DNA of 64,000 bases, taken from contig CM057003.1 in NCBI GenBank assembly GCA_029891345.1, forward strand, positions 7,296,709 to 7,360,708, written 5' to 3'. The translations under genes were made by a program, and so were the position numbers. The notes beneath the pieces are model-generated. The model was not told where the DNA came from and did no database searches. It worked only from the letters and a program-made list of their open reading frames with translations. Shown in pieces: positions 21,648-33,610 of this stretch. This DNA comes from Dryococelus australis. Lineage: Eukaryota; Arthropoda; Insecta; Phasmatodea; Phasmatidae. The number at the start of each line of letters is the position of its first letter. Position 1 is the stretch's first letter.

Positions 21648-21903
21648 GGGGCCGCGGTGGCTGTGCGGTTAGACTGCTCGCCTCCCATCAAGGCGAACCG
21701 GGTTCAATCCCCTGTTGCGCCACTCCCGAATATTCATAAGTGGGAATCGTGCCGAATGTTGCCGATAGTCCGCGGGTTTTCTTGGGGAATTTCCCGTATC
21801 CCCCGCCCTTGCATTCCGACGCAGCTCCATTCTCACCTCATTTCACCCTCATCGGCTTTCAAGGCCTCTTTGTTAAGAGCCGCCCAAATTTCTCAACTCA
21901 ACG
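21648..21903 (+). mobile_element. tRNA-derived SINE, 256 bp, exact 14-bp target duplication
   Basis: It starts GGGGCCGCGGTGGCTGTGCG, with the B-box GGGTTCAATCCCC at 21699-21711 and a tail TCTCAACTCAACG. TTTGTTCCGTAAAG occurs exactly at 21634-21647 and 21904-21917. This is the cleanest copy for defining the family ends in this window. The plus-strand frames across it are shadows. Confidence 0.95.
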
Positions 21904-21917
21904 TTTGTTCCGTAAAG

Positions 21918-24779
21918 TTAATCAGAAAACGTATTGCAAACTAAACTAGCCTATATCTAGCTAGTCTGGTGTCCGTTGTCACAAATAAGGACTTACTTTT
22001 AATTTTGTCCTGAGTCTGATTTCTTAACTGCGTTTTGTGACTTGCATGCCAGACATCAGTTCTTTACTTTTACTCTCGAGCAAATCATCTTTTGTTTCTG
22101 AGGAGAAAAAAAAGGGGGGATGTGCAAAGTGTCGGTAGTTTGACACTACACGCGATACGCGTTCATGTCTTGAAAACTATCAGCTATATAAAAAAAATGC
22201 TTTGAACAATAAATGTGCAGAATGAGATTATGAACATTGTTGTCTTTGCCGAAAATCGGTTTAAAGGAACACTCGTATCAATTTAAATGAAGTGTAGTAT
22301 GCAATACGGGTGATTCATAATCAGGTCGTATTGCATGAATACACGTAACAAAAATTGCCTGGGCAGTAAATTGCACATGCAGACAATTAAATTTTGACCA
22401 CTGGAGAAAAAATTTAACTCTTTAATCTGTGAAGAGGTTCGATGCAGAGGCTTAATTTATCTGACGCAATGACAACATTCTCATGTTTACGTAAGTACCT
22501 AATGCAACGTACGCCTGATTTAAGAGGAGTGGTATATATTTCCATTCTTGAATGCGTGAATATGGTCGACGATTTAAAGAAGCGAGTCACAACGAAAAGT
22601 GGTTTTACGCCGACATCAAAAGTTGTGATTTGAAATAGCCTACTGTTGACGAGCTTCAAGGGACAGGAAAGAACGTGATAAACGGACTCGGACAAGAGAG
22701 ACAGAAAGTCACGGAAGACACTGGGGAAGGAGAGAGAAACGTGAAGTACGGAGAGGCTCAAATTCGGAATATTCACCCTTCCTCCCCCCTCTCCACTTTC
22801 TGGTTCATCACACGCGCACTCCTGCCAACACGAGGGGCATGAGTTACATGGAAACACTTTCCACTGCGATTGCTAAAATCTTTCAATCACTTCACCGAGC
22901 AGAGAGAAGCGCGAACCCAATCGACCCCTCTTTCTCTATGCCCCAACCCTGACACTCAATCACAAGTTACTCATTTCAAAACTCTTCCTATCCCCCTTCA
23001 AACCAAACCATCCCTTCAACCCCCTTCTAAATTCATCAGCCCCTCTTCCCTCCGTCTCCCTCCTCATCAAAAACAACAACTCCCGTTGATCGAGGTTTCT
23101 GAACGACTCGGGGTAGGGAGTTTTTTTGCATCAGTCGCGCTGGGAAGCAATTCCATATTCCGCCAAACAAACACTGCGTGGACACTCGACAGAAGTAAAG
23201 AAAAACGTTGGCGTAATCATATCTGCAAAGGGTATAAAGTGTTTTTTTACGCTGCTCGGTATACGTACGCGAGCTAATGATTTTGCCGGGTATCTGAAAA
23301 ATGGTACCGAATAATTTTCGTTTATAGAGTAAACAGACCTCGACATCAAAACATGTATTTTGTCTTCAGGAAAAATACATTTTTCTTCTCATAGTGGCCT
23401 TTTTTAAATTGGCATTTCCTAAATTTAATATTGGCCTGTGATTACAAATCACGTCTTTTTCGAGGTCTGATTTTCGTTTTTCAAATAAAGCAAATTCGTA
23501 AAACCAAGAGGCCAACAGCGATCGAACAACTGTGTGGTCGAGAATCAAACAATATTTTTTTGTATTGGAAATTTAAGAGCCTTAATTAAATTTCACGTAT
23601 ATGTCAGTACACCAACAGGATTTTAAGTGATTATTTTTCCATATTTCGGGTGATTTGCAAAGGATATTATTTTCCACAGTGATTTATACCTTATAAGAGC
23701 TTGTCAAATATCCGAGGTACCACAAATATGGCTAATATAATGTAGGAATTCGATGAAGTTCATATCCTTATGTTAAGTTTTGAAAATAGCAAGATATTTA
23801 TCCTGCAAATGCGTTCATTTAATTTAAAAAAGGTGTTCAGGCCTTATGTAAATGAATTTATTGTTTTGGGAGAGTAAATTATGTACAAGAATTTACCCAT
23901 CCATAACATTAAGTTTATTAACGTAACGAAATAATTTCATTTTAAGAGATTAACAATATACTAAATCTTAGTAGGCTTTGAGGCTTATATATAGCAAAAA
24001 AATACTAACAAAAGAATATTTTGAGAAAAAAAGTTCAAATATATTTAGAGGAGCTTATTGCATCATTTACTCCAGGAATATCAAAATAGAGTATAAAAAT
24101 AGAGCACTAAAATAAAGCCAAAATGGTGAACACGGGAAATCGTAAAAGAGTTAATGAAATCAAAGCACTAGCCATAAATACAAATAAGTTATATCGGAAA
24201 ATTAATAAACGCGAAATTACGTAAAAAACGTAATTAATAATTTATCATGAAAATACACTAACATACAAAGCGGACAAAAATGATATTTTACTTATACACA
24301 TGTGTGACAGATCCAAGACCACGAAGCGGGCGGAACTTGTAATAACAGGAAAAATTTGAGAGAGTACTTTAGTAAAGCTTGATTAGTAATAAACACGACA
24401 TTACGCACTGAAGGGTGCACCTTCACGTGTTCTGGAGTGTTACCAGCCTCGCTGGCCACTCCCCTTCTGTTTTGCATACGTAATTTCCGGGAGGGTTTCG
24501 CAAAAAACTGTTCACCCGAGAGTATTTTGTCAAGACGACCTTTTTTGTTCGTTACGATGTGCTGATTCCTAAGTCATGTTAACAGTCAACAAATCGCTTA
24601 CAGCTTACTGTTCACATTTTTTCATGCACAAACAGGGTGGTAACACCTGTTTTCATGATGATGGGGGATGATATTACCAATCGCATTTTCATAGGTGTAA
24701 CATCTCCTTTCTACAAAACATTATTCACCGATTTGTTGCTTAATGGTGTGTAGTTTCTGATATTTTTTAACTCAATTGC
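21918..24779. other. Long unassigned stretch
   Basis: It includes a pyrimidine- and purine-rich patch from about 22660 to 23090 that keeps frames open on both strands (22414-22857 minus and 22870-23277 plus) without any recognisable domain. From 23560 to 24480 the DNA is strongly AT-rich. Confidence 0.4.
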
Positions 24780-24925
24780 ATTCAAAACCGTGGATTTAGG
24801 GGCGCGTAGCTCCCTTAATAATCACTTAATGGACAAAGTGGTACAAACATTTTCGGCTTACTTTCTCGTCAGGAATAACCTGCCGAAGTTTGTCAGTGTT
24901 GTTCGGAAACACGCTGTATAATACA
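24780..24925 (-). mobile_element. Possible mariner-type terminal repeat remnant
   Basis: The minus strand from about 24920 reads ACAGCGTGTTTCCGAACAAC, resembling the ends of long-inverted-repeat mariner-like elements and the ATACAG.CTGTTGC ends of the element at 30894. I could not find a partner end nearby. It is tentative. Confidence 0.25.
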
Positions 24926-27032
24926 AATCTAGGAGAGACGAAAGATCTGCTCTGAAAACGCGCGAGGAATTTCTACCAGAAACAAAATATGATAAGTGGG
25001 CATCAAAAAAGTTATATTTATCTTAGACAAAGAGTATCAGCTTGGTGAGTATTACAAATGGGGTGCTACAAAATTGGGGAAGATACTTCACTCAACCATT
25101 CAGCTGTACAGAAATTTGAAAAAGAAAATTAAGAAATGAGAAAAGCAGCGTCAGGTAGAACGTGAAGTTGAAAATCAACGTAGTTCCATTAAAATATGGA
25201 ACTGTAATAGAATTTCTGCAAGAGGGCGGTGGAGAATCCGAGAAAAGACACAGCGACTCTTTGAAGACATGATATCCGGAGGAAATATACATTCAATAGA
25301 GCCTTGTACGATCTTGTCCAATAAACTAAACAATAACAATATTTTAATGATGATCGTTATGGTATGTCTCTATAGCATGGTTTAGAAGGCGTTGTACCAA
25401 GTTCCTCTCTCTCCCCCTCTCCCGTCAAAAAATTTACTTGTTGCGCTGCTAATATTTTACGCGAGAGTCAAACAGGAACCAAAACGATGTCATTATCAAA
25501 AAGTAAATGTAGGAAAAATTAAATTTTTGCGGATTTGAGTATTAAGTTACACGCATTAACAATCCGGCAATAAATCTTTGTTATTATGAGAGAAGTAATA
25601 ACACCATAATAACTACCGACTTTTTTTAAACAGGAGCTCTAATAAATCTTTATTTACAGGTTTCAATTTTAATTTTTTTTTTTTTTTTTAATTCTGAAGT
25701 TTGATATTTTACATTGTCTACATTATAGAGTTTATTTGTTTTCTGTTTCTACTCAAATAGATGCATATCATCTTATCGAAAATGGCGTTTATTTATTGCT
25801 TCTCCAGCATAAAACAATCTTACGACATATTCGGGCAAATCATTGAAGAATAAGTAGTGGAATTTAAGCCGCAGAAATCATATTCTTATGAGCTACTGCA
25901 GTAATATTTTTAGAGATGGTTGAGAATTAAATCAGTATAAAACACCACCAATACTTGCTACGTTTACTCACGGTATTACTGTGCCTAAATGGAGTGAAGT
26001 AAAAGGCCGAGTGCTGCGTAAACAATTGTGGCAATATGAAATATGTAAGAGCAAGAAGATCAACAAAAGTTTCATTACTTTGTATTCATGTAGCCCATAT
26101 TGCCCAAATACATGCTCATAGAGTCCTGAGGACAAGGAACTTGTTTGCTAGCCAATCCATCTACTGCTAGAATTCGCATTACTTATCGCCCCTGAATAGC
26201 AACGATAGACGAATAGATGACACCAACACAACCATAATCTTAAGTGAAGTACGTAAGGGACTTATTTCTGTTTTGGTTACATCATATTATTGCATGAAAT
26301 ATGCAATTAATATTTGATAATTCTTCTGAACGAAAGTAAATATTGTTGATAAGCAAGACATAACTTTTGTAGTCTCGCGAGTCTTTTGATTGAAACAACA
26401 TAAAATTATATCCTGTAGAATATGTATTATTAAATGTTAATTAAAATCCTTCATACAAAAATGTAATAACATTACTGCAGATGAACTAAGACACACTTGT
26501 ATTAGTCACACCAATCGGTAGTTTATTACTTTTTAGCGCAAAATGTTTAATCGCAATGCATGTAATAAACATATTTAAATTTTTTGGTGCACTGGAATGT
26601 TATTTAAAAAAATACACTTGACGTTTGCACGATCTTGTTTGCAGTAAAGTACTAGAGAGGACAGATCTATCTCACGACATCAACCTACTGTAAAAGTGTC
26701 CTTAATCTTTTGTAGACTAACATGAAACCATCACACGCACTGAAAGAACGGCGTGGAATTTACTTGATTCCTTTACATCCGTATACATTATTCTCTATTT
26801 TACAATTAACCAGGTAACAAGCAAACGACTGACACGAGTTCCATCTTCAAACGAGAATATTGTGTACAGAATTAAATTAATCTGTTATGGATACGAGTAA
26901 ACACACTATAATTTTCGGCCATGGTTCACATGTAATAACTAGATGACACATGCACTAGGGGACTGATGTTTTTGCACAAAATAGTTACTCAGTGTTGGCT
27001 GCTGGATCAGCGGGGCAACAAAGACCGGTAGT
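24926..27032. other. Unassigned AT-rich stretch
   Basis: I see no shared repeat, no gene and no structured element apart from poly-T near 25673-25689. Confidence 0.4.
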
Positions 27033-27718
27033 TACACTGAGAAAAAGGTTTTGTTGAATCAAACAAGATTTGTTTGGTGCAACCAAATTATTTGTTTTAT
27101 AGGGGCAACGAAATATTTTGTTGCGAAACTAAATTGTTACAAGTCTTTATTTAGCTTGCCTTGTTAGTTTTTTTTTTTGTAGTTCGGGTGAAATTTTTAA
27201 GTGGATTTTGACCTACTTCTAGGTATTCAATCGAGCTGAAACTTGGTATATAGTCCATGCACGCTTTCTTCAGTCTTTTGGAATCGAACCTTTGAAAAAT
27301 CACCCTAGGCGTAGCATGTCAACCTGGCTTGTTCAATTACTTGTTTCACAAATACGCAACACTGTGATTAAACTCTAAATTACTGTATTTTTGAATACAT
27401 GAAACTTTTCTTAATATTTCTATAACTTGTAATGTTTATTGCGTATTGTATACGAATTAAAAACAGATAGCAGCGGCATATTGGCAACGGCTAGTAAGAA
27501 ATAGTCCTCAGTTCAAATATTGTTTCAAAATAGTTTTTTGAAATACTCTTTGTAAATTAAATATCGCTATTGATATATTTCAATATTTAGGTAGCCCCGA
27601 TAGAAACATATTCCATTGTTACAGTTAAAAATAACAACGCAAAATAACATATGTAGACCGTAGTGACGTGGTGTTTGTTTTTTCGACCGACGAAACTGTT
27701 GGCTGGGCGGAGCTTATC

Positions 27719-27776
27719 ACGCTCTCTCTCCCTCCCTCTCCCTTTTTCTCTCTCTCCCTCTCTGTCACTCTCTCGG
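27719..27776. repeat. CT-rich low-complexity tract
   Basis: This is a pyrimidine tract of CTCTC, CCCTC and TTTTCTC units inside the foldback element. Confidence 0.85.
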
Positions 27777-28672
27777 GAAATTTCCCATCGCTAATACACG
27801 TAAATTATACACGTTTAAAATTGTAGCATATTTCGTGCTTATTACAGCAAAATAATGATTTTTGAATTTGGAATTTACAACTGAAAAGAGATTTTATTGT
27901 TTAAATACCAATGTTATTTAAATGCGATGCCACGACGCGCAACTCTTACAAATCCAGCAGTTTGACAGAAGAGATGTGGACGGGAGAATCTATTAACTTA
28001 TCACCTTCCACGCCTTGTCCCTATATGGCGGGTGATTATACCCAGTTTTTATATGGCCTTACGACTGACAGTGATGTGGCGACATGTCAATGATACGGCG
28101 TGTTTCTTAACGAAGCGTCGAGTTCGTACTCGTGTTTTTTAAACATCCTAGGCAAGTTACAATGTTGTGATAAATATGTGTTTCCACGGCAGAGTGAAAT
28201 GTGTTGTGATCGTTGCGTATGAAAGGGCGGGGTGGCTGCCTTGTAATAGTTACGCAGGCCAGGCGTGTGTGTTGATTTCAAATATATGCAAAATGTATAT
28301 GTTTTAACCATGAACTGATGTTATGACGAAGTTAATTATTTAAACTCACGTCTGTTTATTACAACGTTGTACCTTTGCGCTAGGTGTTTGAAAAACAGTT
28401 GTGTAACGAGCTTACGTTTCTGTGATTTGAATGTCTGCAATAATCCCGACGAAATACTAAGCCCACCCAGATAGAATTAAATAAATAATGAAATAAACCT
28501 ACAAACCAGTAAGTAACAATGCATGCAAATATTAGTGGAATAAATGTTACGGTAAGCCTATGTGTTTGCATGTTCACCACTATCTTTTACGTTTATCGAT
28601 GTACAATAAATAAGCGACACGAGTTGCGTGCTTGAATTTACTGCGTCGTTTCATTGGACTGGTTGTCCCTTC

Positions 28673-28748
28673 GTTTTAATTTTTATTCCAAACACACATC
28701 AATAACAACAGTTTTAATTTTTATTCCAAACACATATTAATAACAACA
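28673..28748. repeat. Tandem duplication, 38 bp x 2
   Basis: Units 28673-28710 and 28711-28748 begin GTTTTAATTTTTATTCCAAA and differ at only two positions, which indicates a recent local duplication. Confidence 0.93.
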
Positions 28749-29004
28749 GATTAAATACTACTGTTGTTTCCGCCGCAGTTGTAACAAACACCGTCGTGGC
28801 AAAATATTAACGTGTATTATGTGTAACGTGCTATATCGTGTGTAATAAATAGTTATAAAAGCTAATCTAAATATTGTTATAGGTCTAAATAGTGCACATT
28901 CGTAGAAAATGGTTTCTGCAATATGACATAATTATTTGAACAGCTGTAAATAGCAACCAACGCATTTGACAGTTATAAAAGTAGAAGTCACATGGCAGTG
29001 TTTA

Positions 29005-29096
29005 TGTTTACGTGTAGCGGAAGAATACGTAATCAGTAACCAAAAGTATAAATTTAGCAGGGCTTCAGAAAAGGCCGAAGTTATCGTGAATCAACT
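29005..29096 (+). mobile_element. Family C right-end fragment
   Basis: AGCGGAAGAATACG and TTTAGCAGGGCTTCAGAAAA, followed by a decayed CAACTATA end, match the last about 90 bp of family C copies (820-912 and 49385-49464). Confidence 0.5.
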
Positions 29097-30412
29097 ATAC
29101 ATATAGAAACCCGATGACAATGCAATAATATGGCGACAGCGACCTGGTGCTGCAGCCAGGATCGTCTCCTCATGAGGGAACTCCTCAGCGGTTAATAGTG
29201 TGGCGAATTGAAAATCGCCACGAAAATTTGGTTTTTTTTGCTACGTTTTCTTAAACTCCAATTGTATGTATGTGTGTGGGTGTGTTTAGTTCAAATCTTG
29301 CAAGTCGATTTTAAAACATTTACCGTTATCCAATCGAGCTGAAATTAGTTCCGATGACAATGTAATGTGAAGTAACCACTGAGCTGATCTGATGATGGAG
29401 CCGGAAGTTACAAGTTTTTATGTATCTTAAGCTTACACAAGATATGGGCTTACTACGCTTACGCAAAAGAGGTATACGTTCTATAATGCGCCAAGCTTTT
29501 ATATACTGAGTATAAATTGATACAAACATATTAATTTGTAGTAAAGTTTATTACGGCTGTTCTACCACATCTTACAAGTTCTACAAACTGTGTAACTACT
29601 ATAATTATTTGTCTCTTTTCAATGCGTTTATAAGTAAAAGGTTGGTTTTAAAAGTTTTTACAGATATTTTATTTTGTTGTTCTCATTTGGTTGCCCCAAA
29701 CTGTAAGATTTGGTTGGTGCAACTAAAATTAGTTTTGTTACACGTAGTACATTAAACAGTTTGCGCCGATATAAAATATTTTACAAATTCCGCCGTGTTT
29801 CAAAACTAGATCACCTGCATCCGAGCGCTATGCCTTAGTAATCTCAGCTAATGTGACAACTAATAACCCGGAAAGATTATATATATATATATAAATGACA
29901 TATATATGTCAAATATATATTTTGCTAGACGAACCAAAAGTAATTTGGTTACTTTTCAAATTTTGTTTGCTCAACAATATATTTTGTTAGGGCAACTAAA
30001 TATATATTTGACCCTATACAAACAAATATTATGTTCGATTTTCTCTCAGTGTAGCAGCCACGTGGTGCCCTATGTTGCCGCGCCCCTTTCACGATTGAAC
30101 CATCAATCGGTCGGCCGCTGGATGTCGCGAGCTGTCCGGTGCATGCTCGCCTCCCCGTCATGCTCGCGAAGAATGATTTGGGTGGGAGGAGGGGGGTAGC
30201 GCCCCCATGGCGCCATACCGCCTGACGCCGACACATGCCTGTTCGGGGGCGGAAAGACGGAAGGGTCACAAGTAGTGTTTGACGTGGACCTCTCGCTGCG
30301 TGTCTACCGCGTGGAGTAACACACCATCTCTGGATGACTTCCCCAAACCACTCCAGGCCATTCATTCCCCAGTTCCTGCTTATCCGAATACATTGCTCCA
30401 TCTAGAGATGAC

Positions 30413-30663
30413 TAGAGACCTGAAAAACGCACGAGCTGATAACCTGCATTCTAGACTCTACAGACTCTTATGTACCGATATGCCGATGTCAACTGTTCAT
30501 TGGTTGCTGCTGTCTCAGTGGAAGGCGACGATTTTGGCAGCGTCCTCCAGGAGGTGTCAAACACTGTGTGGACCAATGTCTAAAGTTAGATAAACACAAG
30601 TGTTTTGGATTCTAGCTTGTCCCAAAATGAATCCGCGAATTTCTGGTGTCTCTACTAATGACT
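30413..30663 (+). repeat. Dispersed repeat E, copy 1
   Basis: It matches 52894-53172 in order: GACCTGAAAAACGC, GTTGCTGCTGTCTCAGTGGA, and best at the end, TTTTGGATTCTAGCTTGTCC and AAAATGAATCCGCGAA. No termini or coding capacity are seen, so the type of element is unknown. The 104-codon frame at 30279-30593 overlaps it and is not supported. Confidence 0.6.
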
Positions 30664-30893
30664 TCTCTGTCTGTATGACGTAAGAGCCATCTACCTACAC
30701 ACACCAAACGAACTTTACTCTCAGCGACAAACTGTATTCTGGTTAAGGGGCCCGCCTATCTTAAGACTACAATTGTGTTTCAGAGTGTTGGAACTACAAG
30801 TTGTTTCTTTACGAAAGAACTAAATGTGCTTCGATGTACTTATCTACAAAATGGCCACTGTTTATAAAATGTCAGAACTGTAGCTTCAAGATA

Positions 30894-31630
30894 CAGGCTG
30901 TTGCAAAAATGCATGTCAATATTCCGGGGAAACATTCCCCACAACTGGAGACTGAAAAAATGTTATATGAACATAGGTCCGCAAACGGTTTGTTTCTGTA
31001 CTATGGCCCGTAATACGTAACGTACAGTGCATGGCCCACGGACTGGATAATGTTACTATGGAATGCCTTTGCAGCTGTAATTGACAACCCCATACCAGCC
31101 TCCGAGGAGCCCTGATTTGAATCCACTATATTTTTATTTGTGGAGACATTAAAAGGCACTTGTGTATGCAACCCCAGTGGACGATGTGGGAACCTCCGTA
31201 ACCAAAATTGTAGTGGGTTGCGAAACAATCAGGAATTTCCCTGGGATTCATCCACGCATCGTGTTGTCCATGCAACGGCGGGTTCATGCATGTGTTCGTG
31301 CTGATGGAGGGCATTTTGAATATTTCCTTTAGTGCTGATGATAAGACTTCACACATGTGTAACTACGTAATTCCTGTGCAGTTCCGACTGTTCTAGGTGT
31401 AGTCTCGTAGTGTGAGGTGTCGTGTATCATGCAAAAGAGGGCTGCAATGGCATTCCACAGTACCATGATCCAGCCCGCGGACCATACACTCTACCTTATG
31501 TATTACGGGTTGTAGTAAAAAAAAAAAAAAACGAAGCGTTTGCGGACCTATATTCATATAACATTTTTTCATCCTCCAGAAGTGAGGAATGTTTCCCCGA
31601 AGTATTGACATGCAATTTTGCAATATGCTG
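30894..31630 (+). mobile_element. Mariner-like element with ~190-bp inverted repeats
   Basis: The left arm (30894 to about 31079) and the right arm (about 31436-31630) are long imperfect complements. Shared blocks include TGTTGCAAAAATGCATGTCA, TGAAAAAATGTTATATGAA and GGTCCGCAAACG. TA flanks both ends (30892-30893 and 31631-31632). The about 355 bp between the arms hold the tail of a transposase gene. The element is internally deleted and non-autonomous. Confidence 0.85.
31108..31332 (+). pseudogene. Mariner-like transposase C-terminal remnant
   Basis: Reading from 31108 gives 74 codons to a TAG at 31330, starting SPDLNPLYFYLWRH, then an internal TAA at 31150-31152, then KALVYATPVDDV, GCETIRNFPGI and ADGGHFEYFL. 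This order is typical of the C-terminal end of mariner-type (IS630/Tc1/mariner) transposases common in insects. In the family the segment after SPDLNPL normally carries an acidic residue that supplies the third catalytic position; here it is Tyr. This copy therefore has both a premature stop and an apparent loss of the catalytic residue. Everything upstream, including the DNA-binding domain and the other catalytic residues, is missing. It sits between the two long inverted arms. Confidence 0.88.
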
Positions 31631-31762
31631 TATCATGCACAACAGAAGAATATTTCTTACCTTCTCTAACACAGCTGGAAACTGCTATTTCACTTTAGTT
31701 CATCTCAAAGAATACTAAAAAGTTTCCTAGGAAACTAATACAGTGTCTTGCACTGAAATAAG

Positions 31763-31945
31763 TGTGCCGCGGTGGTGTGATGGTTAAACTACTCGCCACC
31801 CACCTAGGCGAACAGAGTTCAATATCCGACTGTGGGGACAATGCCGCTGTTCGGCGGGTTTTCTCTGGGATCTTCCGTTCCCCCGCCTCATCGGCTCTAA
31901 AGACCTCGATGTTAAGAGCCGCAAAAATCTCTCCACATCTCTCCA
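31763..31945 (+). mobile_element. tRNA-derived SINE, internally deleted, 15-bp target duplication
   Basis: It has the head GCCGCGGTGGTGTGATGG and the B-box-like GAGTTCAATATCC, with body and tail as in other copies, but lacks about 70 bp in the middle (183 bp in all). TTGCACTGAAATAAG (31748-31762) and TTGCACTGAACTAAG (31946-31960) differ at one base. Confidence 0.92.
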
Positions 31946-32034
31946 TTGCACTGAACTAAGAAACAAAATTCCACCAATGACGTTGTGGCATCAGTGATTA
32001 AAAGTACAACAGAAAACGTGATCAATGGTTTACT

Positions 32035-32216
32035 GCTTTACACGTAACCGCAACGAGTACTTGATGCTTATGTGCTGTCGTTATCACTACGTAGCTTTAC
32101 ACGTAACCGCAACGAGTACTTGATGCTTATGTGCTGTCGTTATCACTACGTAGCTTTACACGTAACCGCAACGAGTACTTGATGCTTATGTGCTGTCGTT
32201 ATCACTACGTAGCTTT
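32035..32216. repeat. Perfect 59-bp tandem repeat, 3 copies
   Basis: The unit starting GCTTTACACGTAACCGCAAC is present three times without any difference (about 32035-32093, 32094-32152 and 32153-32211), followed by the first bases of a fourth. The perfect identity in otherwise decayed DNA suggests recent expansion, or else a collapsed or over-extended assembly. Confidence 0.97.
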
Positions 32217-33610
32217 TGAGTTTAAAACGTGCAAAATATGTGCAGGTAGGTGCGCGCATAAACGGCGATGCCTCGATTATGCGTCCGGCAAACAGTGTGT
32301 TGAGCATGTCACAAAGCGACTGAACTTATTACTGGAGATGTAGCTACTAGGAAATGTAGAATCCTTTCTCCACTTTCACAACCAGTAAAGATCTTCAGTG
32401 GTGCTCGGTAATATGGACCGCAAACAGTGACAATACTTAACATTTTCGGTATCACATAATTTCACCTGCTAAAGGAAATATATTCTTGCGCATTTAGTGG
32501 CCATTATATCCAGAGTACAGTAAACACTATAAATTTGTTATTTTGCAAAACGCACATGCTATGATGTAGTCTCCAAATTTCCATAGCGTCTACTCGCAAG
32601 TCAGGGTTCTACAAACACCATGCGCAAGGTCACCACGGGGCTTATAGTTAATGTGTAACGTCTCTAATGTAACCAACTTCCAATAACTGGCATAAAGAAG
32701 GCATACAGAAAGCTTTTCGTGTTAATGAAATAAGAAATCCAAAATTTTTTTAAATTGTGTTTTAACACAAATGTCAACACATACAATGAAACATGAGTTT
32801 GAAAACCGCACTATCTTGATTACAAAATAGTTTTCTTATTGAGTTGGTTCCAGATACCTAATAAAAATACCCAAGAATATCATTTCCTGATGTGTCACGA
32901 ACTTATTACCAAGACAATCTCTTGAAGTGGTGTCTGTCCCACTGATAACTCACATTAGCGTTGTATTAGTGCTCCGAACGTCTTATAGCGAAATGAAGAC
33001 ACTCAAATTGGTAGTTTGGTGGTATATAACACATTTATAATGATTTTCCATTGTGATGAAAACTTGTTAGACTGACCCGTACAATTAATCAATATAACGT
33101 TTTTCTATGATGTCAAAAAATGTATTTTTTAAATATGTTATTGGTTGCTCTTTTATAATTATTAAACAATGAAACCAAAACAGAAGGTATACATCGAAGA
33201 GCAGAAGAGCTACTGTAATGAGCGAGTTCAAACAGACAATATAAAGGAGTACACCTGCGTGCAGAGTCGACTACAGGACTAAGTATACGTTTATTACAGC
33301 ACTAGCGATAGGGTTCATACAAGTTAATGTTCCAGTTTAAGTTGCAGGGTTTTTCAAACGTGAAAGGACATGTACGATACTAGCAGGCTTTGCTCCACTG
33401 TACGTATCGACTTGGTGATCATAAATCTTTCCGATGGAATTCGAGAATGAACCATCTTTTTCCTTGTATGCTTAAAGCATGCATGTTGCGCCCTTTCCAA
33501 TGTGCAGGTGTAGCAGGCCTATCCGATCACGCGTTTATCTGTGTGCTCAAATGTCACGTGCGTCGTATTTGTGTCCAGCATTTTGCAGCCAATTAACAAA
33601 TTACTGCATG
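32217..33610. other. No recognised feature, AT-rich
   Basis: I see no supported gene and no shared repeat here. The frame at 33390-33596 has no domain I recognise. Confidence 0.4.

Larger units (their letters stand above)
27033..30053. mobile_element. About 3-kb foldback-type element
   Basis: The ends TACACTGAGAAAAAGGTTT (27033) and its imperfect complement ending TTTTCTCTCAGTGTA (30053) face each other. Next to each end are runs of short imperfect inverted motifs built from AACAAATATTTTGTT and TTGGTTGCCCC (27050-27160 and 29675-30035). The roughly 2.5 kb between is AT-rich and non-coding. A fragment of family C lies inside (about 29005-29096). No target duplication is obvious. The terminal pattern resembles foldback DNA elements, but the superfamily is not established. 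Confidence 0.6.

Noticed and set aside
32035..32216. CRISPR-like array
   Set aside because: The 59-bp units are directly contiguous with no spacers, in an animal-type genome.
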